Source: Acridotheres tristis
Taxonomy: Eukaryota > Chordata > Aves > Passeriformes > Sturnidae
Assembly: GCA_037013685.1 (NCBI GenBank)
Contig: CM072889.1
Coordinates: forward strand, 16,501,976-16,565,975
Direction: 5' to 3'
Length of the DNA stretch: 64,000 nt
Part shown: positions 48,731 to 60,600 of the stretch, one piece after another
How positions within the stretch are numbered: position 1 is the first letter of the stretch
How the letters are laid out: each line of letters opens with the position of its first letter
Notes under the pieces: generated by a model
Seen by the model: only the letters and a program-made list of their open reading frames with translations
The model's database searches: none
Told to the model about the DNA's origin: nothing
Made by a program: the position numbers and the translations under genes

Positions 48731-50089
48731 TAAAAGACTGGAACTTGTCTTTGTGGAAAGGTTTTAAATTCTGAAAAAAAGATAGCACAAAGTGTAAAGT
48801 ACTCTGCCATGAATAATGAAGATCTATTTCCCACACAGGCTATGCACAGCTTTTATTTCTGAATGTTCACTGAACCACTCGTGGTCATTGTTTTTCTTTA
48901 AAGGATAAAATAGTATTTTGTGCAGTCATTTTATTTCTCTCTGTGACGATCTTATTTTCATTTCAAAAATTATCAGGAATGTTCCTTTTCCTAATCTTTC
49001 CTCTACACGGAAGAACTTTGACTTTTTGTCTTTAAGGCTTCTGAGAATAAATTGGAGAAACTGCCTGTAACGGATCTAGATTTATGTTGGCATTCTTGGT
49101 ATTCTTGCTCCAGTAGTTCCAATTTGATAAAGGAAACAATATATGTAATAGAAATTCACAGTTTATTCAAATGAGTTTAAGCTTTAGCATTGTTATATTT
49201 GCCTTTCTCTCACCAATATATCAATGTGTGGCAATAGCATTATACTCAGAAAGCCTCCAGAAGGGAGCAGCTCTGTGCATGGGGAATTATTCTCACGCTG
49301 GGGCTGTGGCTGCACACGCAGCCTCTGTTTGTGCACTGGCCTGAAAGGCAGGGAAAATCAACTTTGGTAGGACTGAGGAGCACAGAAAAAAAATCACCGA
49401 ATTAAAGAATCATGTTTTATTGTGTGGCACTGGCCTTAGAGTGAGAAACTAGTTTCTACATACTTCAGTAATTTTGCAGTAAATATTTCAAATGAGCCTC
49501 GTGAGATGTTTTAAAGAATTGTGTTGTTTATTTCACTGCTTTCAGGCTGGAATTGGTGTTTTGTAAGGGCTGTTTGTCAGCATTAGTATTAAAAAGGTGT
49601 TGAAATCTGGGCTGTAAAGTCTCTGTTTTGACTTTGCTGGGGTGAGCCTCCCTTTCATGCCAGGGGCCGTTTGCCAGAGCAAGGGCAAAGAACTTAAAAA
49701 TGTTTCTAGGATCTGAGCCCTTCTCATCAAAGGTGGGACATGTTCACTGAACCCTGCTTTTGCAAGAATAACGTGTTCCTGTGTTTTTGGGTCTGATCTT
49801 GTACTTGCTGAATGTAGGCTCTTGAATCTCTTTCGTGCCTTTCCAGAGGTGATAATTACGAATTTTCTGAAGTTACAAACAAAATTATCCAAATCCTTAC
49901 TTTAAAATACATGGAAAATTCCTAGCTGGTTGCTTCTGTAAGTTCTTCATGTGATTATCAGCATAATAAAACCTGAAGGTGTATGGAAATGCATCATTTT
50001 AATGATTATTTACATGCACAGTACTCATATCAAACCCAAACATAATGAGGCTATTTCAGAGTTCCTGCTGTCTGGGATGTGTTCCTTTG
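48731..50089. other. DACH2 intron 1 segment
   Basis: AT-rich intron. The open frame at 49542-49892 (minus) has no recognisable homology. No repeats of note. Confidence 0.7.
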
Positions 50090-50970
50090 GTGTAAGCCAA
50101 GGCCAGGTTTTTATATGTTCCGATTAAACCTGCATTCCCAAGCACAAGTATGTTAGTTAGTCATGATTCTTAGTGATTTAGATTTATCCTGCTTGATATT
50201 AGAACTGTCCCTCGGGGCTACAAGCTTTTGATCTTTGTTCCCCCTTGGTAAAACAGGGTTATCCAAAGTGACTGGGTAATAGAGTTTCCCCTCTCCCTCC
50301 CTTCTACAACCTGTAAGAAACACCAATACCTATTAACTTGTGTACTTTGATACCTGCCCCAGAAGGTTCCAATATCCGAATCCTGTAAAGCAGAAATTTC
50401 TTTGCTCGCCTTTAATTTTTGGTAGCGCAGCCGCGTTGTTGTTTAGTGTGTGTGTGTAAAGTTTATTGTCACTAGCAGGCATGGGGAGATTATATTCCCT
50501 TGTCAGTACATCTTGACCCGCTGAGCCCACTTTGCTCATTAAAGTAGATTATGTCAGAGCCTTTGGTGACTCACTCACAAATATCACTTCTCCAGAAAGT
50601 AAAGAACCAAACCCAATTAATGTGCTCCCTTTATTACTGTGCAGCGGTTTAAAGTGTGGTGCTTAGCAGTGTATATTGTTCCTACGATAAGGTATAAAAT
50701 GTTCGATTGCAATTGTGCCTGATGTTATCAAGTTTCTGGAAATTGATATCTGGTACTGGCATTTAACCTACATCCACTCTGTCTGCTATCTATGGGATGG
50801 GTTAAAAAGAAAAAGTACTATTGATCTGGAGCTGGATTAAAGTTTGAAATCGGCGACAGCATGAGCACAAAAGGCTTTTTTATGATTTCTCAGCTTGCCA
50901 TTGATCTACCAGTTTTATTGCATTCATTATTTATTAAAAGAATTTGCAAGCTAAACATAACGTTAAGCTA
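50090..50970. promoter_or_regulatory. Candidate conserved non-coding element cluster 4 in DACH2 intron 1
   Basis: About 880 bp of unique sequence with retained CpGs (GTTCCGATTAAACC, AGCGCAGCCGCGTTG, GACCCGCTGAG, CCTACGATAAGG, AAATCGGCGACAGC, AACATAACGTTAAGC), a CTTTGTT TCF/SOX-type site at 50233-50239, CTCATTAAAGTAGATTATG and several TTAAT cores. This is the longest stretch in the intron with this character. The function is inferred from composition only. Confidence 0.35.
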
Positions 50971-52702
50971 GTTTGCACACAGGGACTGCACTTAGGAAAT
51001 TGAATGGAAATTGCATTAGAGATGAACATCTGTGCTATTTTTCCACTCGTGTGTTTATGGGTTTGTATAAAAGGTGTATTGGATTAACAGTTATAACCAT
51101 TATAGCTTGCAGCAATATGTTAGAACCCCAAGCATTTAGTAGTTATTTAAGAAGGAGACTCTCTTTTCTTACACTAAAAAGTGTGGTAATGCCATGACAA
51201 ACAGAGCTTTTATTGGATTATTCTTTATTAATAGGCTTTTTACAACTAATGTGTAAAACTTGAGGTATCTTGCTATATTATGCATGTGCACTATTATCTA
51301 TGCTACATAAAGCTCCATTAATACTGTCATTAATTGAAGGTTTCCAGTGACAGCATTCGTTAAGGATTTGGCATATAGTCACTGAAGTATTAAAATGTAT
51401 TTTATAGGAATGTAAGTATTGAAAAGATCCTTAATATATGTTCCTTCAGATTTTTCCCAGTAAGTCAAGTAGTTTACTCTCCTCCTTGAGCTGAGTACCT
51501 TCTGTGATGTATCATCAGTGAATCAAATGAAGTCTTAAATATTTTGAAATATTTTTCCATTTCAGTTAAATGGTTCAGTTGCCCTTAACACTGGCTGTAG
51601 TTGTGGTTGACATACAAAGTGTTGGGTGGATCTAGTGTTTTGAGTCATCTCCTGTAATGATTTTAGAATTTCATTCTTGATTGTGCTCCTTCTGTAAAAC
51701 AGAGGAAGAATTACTTCAGGGGCTTTGGTTGAAAAGTATCGTTGTATAATCAAGATGTTACCTATTTATTTGGTATAAAAGTAAGTCCAGTGTGTTTATG
51801 ACTAGAATGTTGTGCATCAGCAGTGCACTTGCAGTTATTCTGTTCAGGACTCCACCTGGCACAGCTCACAGCTTGTAAGACTTGAGGGTTTCCTGTGCTC
51901 AGACACAGAAATGAGCTTCATGCCAGGAGGTTGTGCTGCCTCCTTTGAATGCCACCCCCACATCCTTTTTGTCTCTGGTAGGACGGCAGTATTTTGAGCA
52001 GAGATAGCTCTGACTTTTCTTTGAAAGAATCTCAGGGCTGTTTTTCAGCAGCATTTTGCATTTGCTGTTCTTGGTCTTCCTCACTCTTGTTCCCAGCCAT
52101 AGGCTCCTGTGATCAGAGTTTTCATATTCTATGAGATAACACATCTCAGCTACCCTGTAAGTCAAAGCAAGAGTTATATTTAATATAGGATTTTTGCAAT
52201 TAAGATACACACATATTCATTAATAAGATGTTTCCATATACATTTATACAAATTTATGTGTGATGGATTTGAACTAAATTTCTGGATTTTTCCAAAGCGC
52301 TTTCAACCATGGAAATCAGTCTTGATTTTTGGAGAGGAAGATCTTAAAATAATCCAGAAATTTAGATTAAATTGCATTTGCTGTGGGCATGAGCTAAAAT
52401 TGCTAAATAAACTTACAGAGCTATGTGGGCTATCTTGGTATCCTTAGTTAGAGTTTTTAGGGTTTTTTTTTATGCTGGCCATAGTCATGTAAGTGACATT
52501 CTCAGCATGTAATTAAATTCTGTCCAGTCCGTGGCAATAGAACTTTTAGCCTGGTATTTTAAATCAGCAAAACACGAGACTTTTTTTCTGTGCTGTTTTC
52601 AAGCCTGAATAGACAGTGGAATTAAAACAGGACACTTTTTATTTTCAAAAGTTCATCAGAGTTGCTTCATGCTGTGAATGCAGTTCCAATTCTAACACAT
52701 TT
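50971..52702. other. DACH2 intron 1 segment
   Basis: AT-rich unique intron with no exon or mobile element recognised. Confidence 0.7.
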
Positions 52703-52756
52703 TGCAGAATCACAGAATTTCTGAGGTTAGCAGGGTCCTTTCGAGGTCGTCTTTGT
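52703..52756 (-). mobile_element. CR1 fragment, reverse orientation
   Basis: TTGCAGAATCACAGAATTTC followed by TGAGGTTAGCAGGGTCCTTT and CGAGGTCGTC resembles the reverse complement of a CR1 3' terminus, which normally reads as tandem CACAGAAT octamers followed by GAGGTTGGAAGGGACCT. Only about 50 bp remain before the sequence diverges. Confidence 0.65.
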
Positions 52757-52812
52757 GCATTTTGAGATGATGGCTATCCCCGTCTCTAAACTGGAGCCAT
52801 GTGGACTGGACG

Positions 52813-52998
52813 GACGGGGAAGGGGCTGGAAGGAAGGAGGGACGGGGAAGGGGCTGGAAGGAAGGAGGGACAGGGAAGGGGCTGGAAGGAAGGAGGGATG
52901 GGGAAGGGGCTGGAAGGAAGGAGGGACGGGGAAGGGGCTGGAAGGAAGGATGGATGGGCCAGGGGCTGGATGGATGGGCCAGGGTGGGGAAGGGGCTG
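52813..52998. repeat. 28-bp minisatellite in DACH2 intron 1
   Basis: Five contiguous 28-bp units start at 52813, 52841, 52869, 52897 and 52925 (GAYRGGGAAGGGGCTGGAAG plus GAAGGAGG), followed by degenerate gatgggccaggggctg units to about 52998. The units are nearly identical. Each carries three runs of three or more G. It lies between a minus-oriented and a plus-oriented CR1 fragment. Confidence 0.93.
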
Positions 52999-53219
52999 CA
53001 TGTTCATGCTCAGAGCTGCTGGATACCCAGATGGTGCCCAGTGAGCAGTGGTGGTGCAGGGGATTGGCACTGGTGCTGTTTAACCTTGGTGTCAGGGACA
53101 GGGACACTGGGATGGGGCCAGCAGCAGCAGCAGCCCAGGCTGGGTAGGATGGTCACACACAGGAGGGAAGGGATGGATCCAGAGGGGCTGGACAGGTGAG
53201 ACTGGAGAAGGCCAAGTTC

Positions 53220-53372
53220 AGGGTGTGACTGTCCCTGGATTCCTGGAGTATCCAAGGCCGGGTTGCACAGGGCTTGGAGCAGCCTGGGACAGTGGAAGGT
53301 GTCCCTGCCGTGGAAGGGGTGGGATGAGCTTTAAGGTCCCTTCACCCCAAACCATTCTGGGATTCTGTGGTC
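53220..53372 (+). mobile_element. CR1 LINE fragment (3' end)
   Basis: About 150 bp of CR1 3' sequence: GACTGTCCCTGGATTCCTGG, AGTATCCAAGGCCGGGTTGC, GGGCTTGGAGCAGCCTGGGA, a TGGAAGGTGTCCCTGCC block, CTTTAAGGTCCCTTCACCCC and the terminal ATTCTGGGATTCTGTGG octamer-like end. 5'-truncated and non-coding, like the copy at 26211-26398. Confidence 0.9.
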
Positions 53373-56300
53373 TAGACCAGTTCCTCTGTCTCGGCACGGT
53401 CAGCTGGAGTTGTTTGTCCTGAGCTGTCTCCAGTTAGATTCTGAGTGTTTACAAGGATTGAGACTCAGCCATTCTGGGCAACTTATTTACAGAGTAGAAA
53501 TAACTCTGCTGTGGAAGAAAGATTTTATTGGGATGGCTGGATTCCGTGGGAGCTGGGAGTGGATGTCACTGGTGGGGTCAGTGCCCTGGTGAGGAGTCAC
53601 TCGGGCAGGTCAGTACAGACACTGCTGGTCTCTTTGTCCTTCCTAGGAATCAGCCATGTCATCCCGTGCCATCTCTGGCTCACAAACCATTTCCTGAAAT
53701 CCTGTGTGTGTGTGCTGAGGAACGGATTTGTCCTGTTCCCCACCACCCCTAGGGAAGAATATTTGTATATTTGTAATTAAATAAAGAAAGATGGCTGTAA
53801 AGAAAGCTTCTGGCACAGAGGTTGTGCCAGTAGGGGGATTTAGTTACTTGTATGTTACAGTAACTTAAGAGTTGCTAATTAAGAAGCTAAATGTAGTTGA
53901 AAGAAAAAAACATTTTGAGTTTCATTTAGAGCCTCTAATCAGCGTGTTTCAAATATTATGCATTATACTTTTCCTAACATGTGTGGCAGTTGTTTTTGCC
54001 TAGTGCAAGCTCTACATGCTAGCTAATAGCCTGTTTTGATAACAGTTAATCAGAGAATGTCCTGTGTCTGTGAAATGTTATCCCTGTTGTTTTCTGTAAG
54101 GCTGATGAAGGCATCTCTCTTCAGGGCTGCAGGTGTCTGCAGCTGCCTTCTCTCCTCCTCGTACTTTTAAATGTTGTTGTGTGCTGAAGGAGGGCAATTT
54201 TCTAAAGAGCTGCTGAGATAATACTGAAAAATAGAAGCAGGAAAAATGTCAAGTCTTTCCAGTGAGACTTAAAATACATATCTAAACAAGAAGAACTGAA
54301 ACCCCTCCCCCAAACACACAAAAACTCCCAAAACCAACAATAAAAACCAGAGCAGAGCAAGGTGGTAAAATGCTGGCAGTTAGACAAGAGCAGAATATGG
54401 AGACTGAAACAGGACCCAGGGTAATGAACTCAGTGTTCTGTGCCCTCTGTTGTATGAGCTTGTTGCTGAAAGATGTATTTGTGGCTTTGGGGAGTCTTTT
54501 GGCTTGCAAGGCTTTATTTGTTGGGTATTTTTTCATATAGCAGTTCATGTATCTGATAGGTGACTTACCCAAATGAGCATCCTGCCATTACAGAATAATT
54601 TTTATGTTGTCCCAGGCTGTGTGACTGTGAGCAGAGAGCTCGGTACAGGTGTCTGCCCCTCTTGCTGCCCTGCTGCATTCCAGGTGTGTGCCAGGGCTGA
54701 TGTGCTGCTCTCAGCAGCCCTTGGCAAGGCTTTGGCCAGAATTGTTGCTGTAACACACTGCAAACCTCACTTGTTCTCGTGGTCAGCAGTGCTGAAGAGC
54801 ATTAATTGATCCTGCTGATCTATGAACTAAGATTTCTTGTCTCAGAACCAGAATTGCTGTCACTTCTTTCTGCTCTGTTTTTATCAATTGCCTTCATGCT
54901 ACAACTGACTTCTGGTTCAAACAAATCTCTCCTTGCTGGAACTTAGGAACATTTCTGCCTTGCAATTTCATGAATGACTTTTGTCTTGCACGTTAAGCTA
55001 GAGGATTTCTGCCCATCCACTTATCTGGCCCTTTTAAAATAATGCTTTCTTCAGAATTTTAGTTTGCACATCCCTCTCCCATGCCACAGCCCTCTAATAA
55101 ACTGCTCCATCTTAATTATTCCTCCTATAAGGAGAAAATCTCTATTCATGTTGATGTGGAAGCAAAACAAAAAATACTGCTGAGACACTTGCTGTAGTCA
55201 TCTTTCCTGAGTAATGCAGAGAGTGAAATAGAGTAGTTTAGATTATGGCATTAGACTTTTAAAAACTTGTGTTCACTGAGTGAAGGTCAGTTGAGTGACT
55301 GAGTTGTTAATACTGGTATATTCTGATCTGGATAGAAACTCTTCATGAGAATGTTTTTTATTAATTCATGTGAAGTTTCTGATAATGCTGTATTTTTTTT
55401 TGTTGTTTTTTGAAACATAGCTATTAACAAGAAGTTAAATGCCTGTCAGGGATGAGTATCTCTGCTGCTCAGTGTCACATGTAAGGGGTTTATTCTACCA
55501 GGACTGCATTTCATTTCATAGTGTGCTGTATTAGGGTCTGAATGTGCCTGTTCTGTGATGATCATTTCCCCCCATCCTTGGCCCTCACAGAATTTCTCTT
55601 TGATGCCTTCAGGTTCTTGTGGCCGCACAGCTTCTTCTTTCCTCCTCATCTAGATGGACCTGTCATTCACAAAAACAACACAATAACTCAGCACACAAAC
55701 AGCAGACACCCCTCACAGGTTTCATTTGCTGTGTTGGTCACTGAGTTGTCTTTAAAACTTTAAAAAGGGTTTTTTAAACTCAAAAAGTTTAATATTTTCT
55801 TGACCATGTTTTGATATTGGTGTTTGTTTGTAGGGGTTTTTGATGCTGCTGTTCACTCTTCTGCTTTTTAGTTAAAGCTGTTTTTAGCATCTTATGAACA
55901 TGAAGTAGTTTATCTGATGATGTCAGATTGTTTCCAGAAAAATCCCCTGTAGTGTCTAGTGCTGTGAGAATTTGAGGGAAAGTAAACAAGTTTACAGACA
56001 GTAGGTGGGCAAAGAGTATTTTTGTTTAGGTTGGTTGCTTAGTCTGGTTGTATGACTGTGAGCAAAATTTGAAAGTTCCTTTTTTTTTTTTTTTTTTTTT
56101 TGCTGTTGGTTTTTCATAATGTCCTGACCCAAGCAGTGCTTTCTGTGTGAGACAGCAGAGGAGACTGAATGAACACGAAGGTTTGGATCTCTCATGGAGG
56201 AGGAGATTGCTCTGCTTTGCCTTTCTGGTGAAATTCCACCATGGAACCATTGTAGAATCAGAGTCTTCCAAGTGATTTCAGTGATTTTTGCATTGCCAGC

Positions 56301-57379
56301 ATAGAAAGCATCCAAACCTCAGTGCATAGCCAGGAATTAATCTGTGAGTGACTTAGGGCCACATCAGGAAACATTTCATGCAAATTTGGAAGTGGCATAA
56401 TGAATCAATCCTTGGGATATCAGTTGTATTTAGCAAATCTCATATTTGGATGGATTTTTATTAAGTCCATATTTTTGTATAGGAAATAAACATAGAGAAA
56501 GTGCAGAGTGGAACCCCAGACCTTTTCAGTAAATATTGGTGTAGCTGCATTTTTGTGGTGAAAGGCACTACATGGGCCAGGAGTAATGAGAGCCAATGGA
56601 TGCTCATTTGCATTGCCTGGTAAACACTTGTCAGGGGTTACAGGGTAAATAGGAATATTCACTTTTTCCACTGAGGGAAGTGTTTACCAGGGGTGATAAA
56701 TACAAACCATTTCAGTACAGGGAATACTGGAAACTTGTTGCTGTGCATATATTGTACACTGCTGATACTCAGAAATCCTTACTTGGAGCATAATCATATA
56801 TCATGTATTTGAGACTGTCTTGATTATTTTTAATTGAGGAGTGGATTTTAGTATTCCAAGAGGAAGTGACTACATGTAAAGAATAGTGAAAAATAATTTT
56901 ATGTACCTTAACAGTTTAAAAAGTAGTAAACTGATAATTATTATGTATTTAATTAGCATAGAATTTCATAAATGTGATTGCTTCATAGGCAGCATCTCTT
57001 AAATAAATCAAGCCAAATCTTGATTTATTTTTGCAGAATTCAGAAAAGACTGAAAACATGATGAAGGGCCAGTCACCCCTGTATTTGTGCCCAAATGGTG
57101 GCTGGTGATGGGCACTTCACACCTGGCTTTTCTGGGAAATCCTCTGCACTGTCTGGAGGGGAGTGGCCATTGGTGGGCTATTTATGACTCTGGTTTTGGT
57201 GGAAAATTCGGCCTTGTGTGTCATTTAGACTTTGTGACACGTGTAGCCTCCCAGGGCCTAATGACTTGTCTGCAGATGGGCTGTTATTTATTACAGTCAT
57301 GTAGAATAAAATTGATTGTCTTCTAAAATTAATTTTTCATTTGCCTCCAGCTCTGCTTTAATAGAGGACACACAGTTGC
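53373..57379. other. DACH2 intron 1 segment
   Basis: Mostly AT-rich unique intron. A T22 homopolymer is at 56080-56101. No exon, gene or further CR1 copy recognised. Confidence 0.7.
56080..56101. repeat. T homopolymer (22 bp)
   Basis: Uninterrupted T run that also creates the lysine-rich artificial frames on the minus strand. Confidence 0.95.
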
Positions 57380-57600
57380 CTGTTTGCAGAAATACTGTTT
57401 AATCACATTAATATCTCAGCCCCCCAGGCTGGTGAAGATAATTGTACAAACGAACAGCAAAATCTGTATCTTTAACTTCTTTTTATGATTAAATTATGCA
57501 AATGACTTATCTCCTGCCCTTCCAAGCACTAATCATCTAATTAGGAATGATGTGTTAAAGGGATGGTTTTGAATCAGAAGGGGAGAACGGAGGAAGCAGA
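57380..57600. promoter_or_regulatory. Candidate conserved non-coding element 5 in DACH2 intron 1
   Basis: Contains a second perfect ATGCAAAT octamer (57496-57503), CTAATCATCTAATTAGG with a palindromic TAATTA core (57538-57543), AATCACATTAATATC and ATTGTACAAACGAACAG. The clustered POU and homeodomain sites in unique sequence suggest a developmental enhancer. Conservation was not testable. Confidence 0.35.
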
Positions 57601-60600
57601 AAATGGGACCTGACAATGAAACTGCTGAAAGTACTATAGCAGTACAAGATAAATTTGTGTATGTGTTCAAAAAGCAATAATAAAGGCTTGCTGTGCTATT
57701 TCTGGTCCTGTTTTAGTGCTGTTTTTCGTAAGAGCATAGTTCTTCTGTCTGATCTTCGCCCATAATTTTCCATATTAACTTTAAAATCTATATTATTGTT
57801 GTTATTAACTTTCTCTTCCAGTCCTCATAAACAATGAGTGCAAGTGTCTCTGCATTTGGCCTTATTATTAGAATGGTTGGAAAGACAGAATATGTTTATT
57901 TGTAGTTGGTTTTTTTAACAAAGTTCTTGTCGTTGTACTGGTAGATGTTTTGAGCCTGTTAAATACTCCACATGTCTCAGTCTCTCGTTTTGGAATACTT
58001 AACTGCTGGTTAAGGAAACTCACAGCTTTGCATTTTAACATAAAAATGCAAGTGTTCGAGTGAAGAGGGTGCTCATCTCTTCAGTGTCCTGTGCCTAGTT
58101 CGTGGAGTTTCCCTTTTAGTGAAAGCCTCTAAATTTAGGTGATCATAAATTCAAACATATTTATATTAAATAATCATGCCTTGACCTCTCCCAAGAGCTT
58201 ACAGCCCAGTTTGCTGTGGTTATTTTTTTTCCTATTCCATAAGCAAATTCTGGTTTTTGTAAGCAGGATCCTCCTGCTTAAGGCACATTCTCACCTTGGG
58301 GCCAAACTGTCAGTGTGTTAAAGGTACAACAAACCAACTCCTACCAGGTGATAGCCCTGACAGCTTGGTCATGTATTTGTTCTTGTTTTCCCTTTACTCA
58401 ATTATTGCTGTACTTTCTATACCTGATTAAAGGGCAGCTAACCAATAAAATAAGAATATTCTTGAGACTGACTCAAATGTCAGGTATTCCTCTATGAGAA
58501 TGCATGAATTACTTTATAAATGTGTGAAAGTGTTCATGTATGAGAGTATATGGATTGGTAGGATGCTGTATGTAGATCTCCAGTACCTTCCACACTCCCT
58601 GAGACATCTTCCAACATCTGCCTCATTCTTCAAGGAACCTGAACTTCCCTGTGTGTCAGGCTTGTGGCCCTGTGCTGTCAGACACAGCTTCACTGGTACA
58701 ATCTGAGGAGCTTTAACTTCCCCAGGAAGGTGTGAAACACTTCTACAAAGGTAGATATCCCCCAAGAGAAGCCAGAAGCAACGATGTCAAAATAATCTTT
58801 GTTAGTGCTTAGGTGTGTCACAGGGATTTAAGAAGAATGAAAAACCTCACACAAATGAGTTTTAAAAAATTAAAATGCTGACTGGGGCAGATAATCTGGC
58901 TTTTCTGTGTTGTTTTTGAATGGTTTAGCATAAAGGATGCAAGTTCTGACACCACTTCCATTTGTCTGACACAGACTTAAATTGCTGGTGGAATGTTTTC
59001 ATAAACACTTCATGGATGGGAGGCTGCATTTCTTTCTGTACCTTCCAGCAATAGGATTGAATTAAATCAGTTCACATCTATCTTTGTGTGTATTTTCATC
59101 ATTATCTCCTCAAATTCTTCTCAAAAGGAAAGTTGAAACCACCGTGTTGAAGAGGGCTTGCACCAGGTCTTTGTGCCAGAATATTTGTGTGTAAGTAATT
59201 TTGTACGCAAGGTCTAAATATATTTTGGCAGAATTATAGGAGACTCAAAAAAAAAAACCCAAACAAACCCATGAGATTTCTTACTGTGTTAAAAGGTTCT
59301 GGGATCCATCAGGGATTTAAATTGCAGTGGGGGCTTGGAGCAGAACTGTTCTTCTTTGGGCAAGAGTTCTGTGATAATTTAGGAGCAAGCAATCCTGGAC
59401 TACTTTCTTCTGTTTCTTTTAGATTGGCTGGATGGAGATACCACAAGAAGAGATAAAAATAGAGGCTTTGTGCTTGGGCTGATTGTGATAAGTCAATGGG
59501 GAGGGTGCTGGACAGCATCCAGCTGCCATTCTTTGTGTGGCTGAGTTTCCTAAGCCTGATGGATTTTGGCAGAGGTGTTTTAGTCTTAGGACAGTGGTAC
59601 TGAGGTCAGGATTTCTGAGATAGGCACCTGCTGAGAGACCATTTGTAGATGGTTTTAGCATCAACAAGGAATCTGAAAACTCGTGTAATCTTGTAGCCTG
59701 CATTTCCCAACTCTTAGGCAGAGGCAGATTGGAAGAAGGTAATTTGCAATAAGGACTTGGATATCTTTTTCTTTTCTGTGTCTGCACATGCTCAGGGCTT
59801 TATCTTGCCCAGCTGCTCATTCAGATGTTTTTCTTATCTCTCCACTGGGCAGTTTGCACTGAGTAATGATTTGTGACAACAGATGGTAGATAGTGAGTTG
59901 TTTTATGAATTAAGTTGGTCTTGCAAGAAGTTGAACAGGAAAGAATTCTTCTAAGACTTAGCCATTAACAGGTACAGTGGTGGAGGCATCTCCTTATTTT
60001 TCTTGGTGTTCAGGAAGTGTGAAGTCACTTAACTTCACTCCCATGAGTTCTTGCTCTTGGTGGTTGGAGTGCTGGGCTTACCTGGAGTGACCAGTTCTCT
60101 GTGCTGACATAAATGATGGTTGCTCAAATTGGGAAGTCTCTTAAATGTGAGAGGACTCAAACCAGTCTTGACCTCTCTGATTACTGCCCTTGCAGGGCAT
60201 GGTGAGAGAAGTGGAGATGAGTGTTTCAATTACTCTCACACCTTCCTGGTCTTGTACCTTGTGAAGGAAAGGATTATATCCAAGTAAAGAGCAGGAAAGT
60301 TAATACCTACTACTTTCTTCCTTCTTTTGTTTTGATTTTTCTTTCTCTTATAATCATTCAAGGCAAAGGCTATTTAAATATTCATCAAATTACATATGAA
60401 ATTATAATAATTATTGCACAGAACACTAAATTGTTATGCTTTTCTTCTAGCATGAACTTGCAGCAAATCTTGTATCAGGGGTAAGGTCTAGGCCAACTGT
60501 GACATTTAAGAGCAATGTGAGTTCTTACAGAGGAGTGATCATAGTTATTGATTTGTCTGCTAATTTCAACCTAATCTAGTCTAGAAATCCAAATGAATTC

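Noticed and set aside
52727..53199. Repetitive Gly/Lys/Glu-rich and Pro/Ser-rich frames in DACH2 intron 1
   Set aside because: Because 28 bp is not a multiple of three, the minisatellite gives similar peptides in every frame. It is not a gene.
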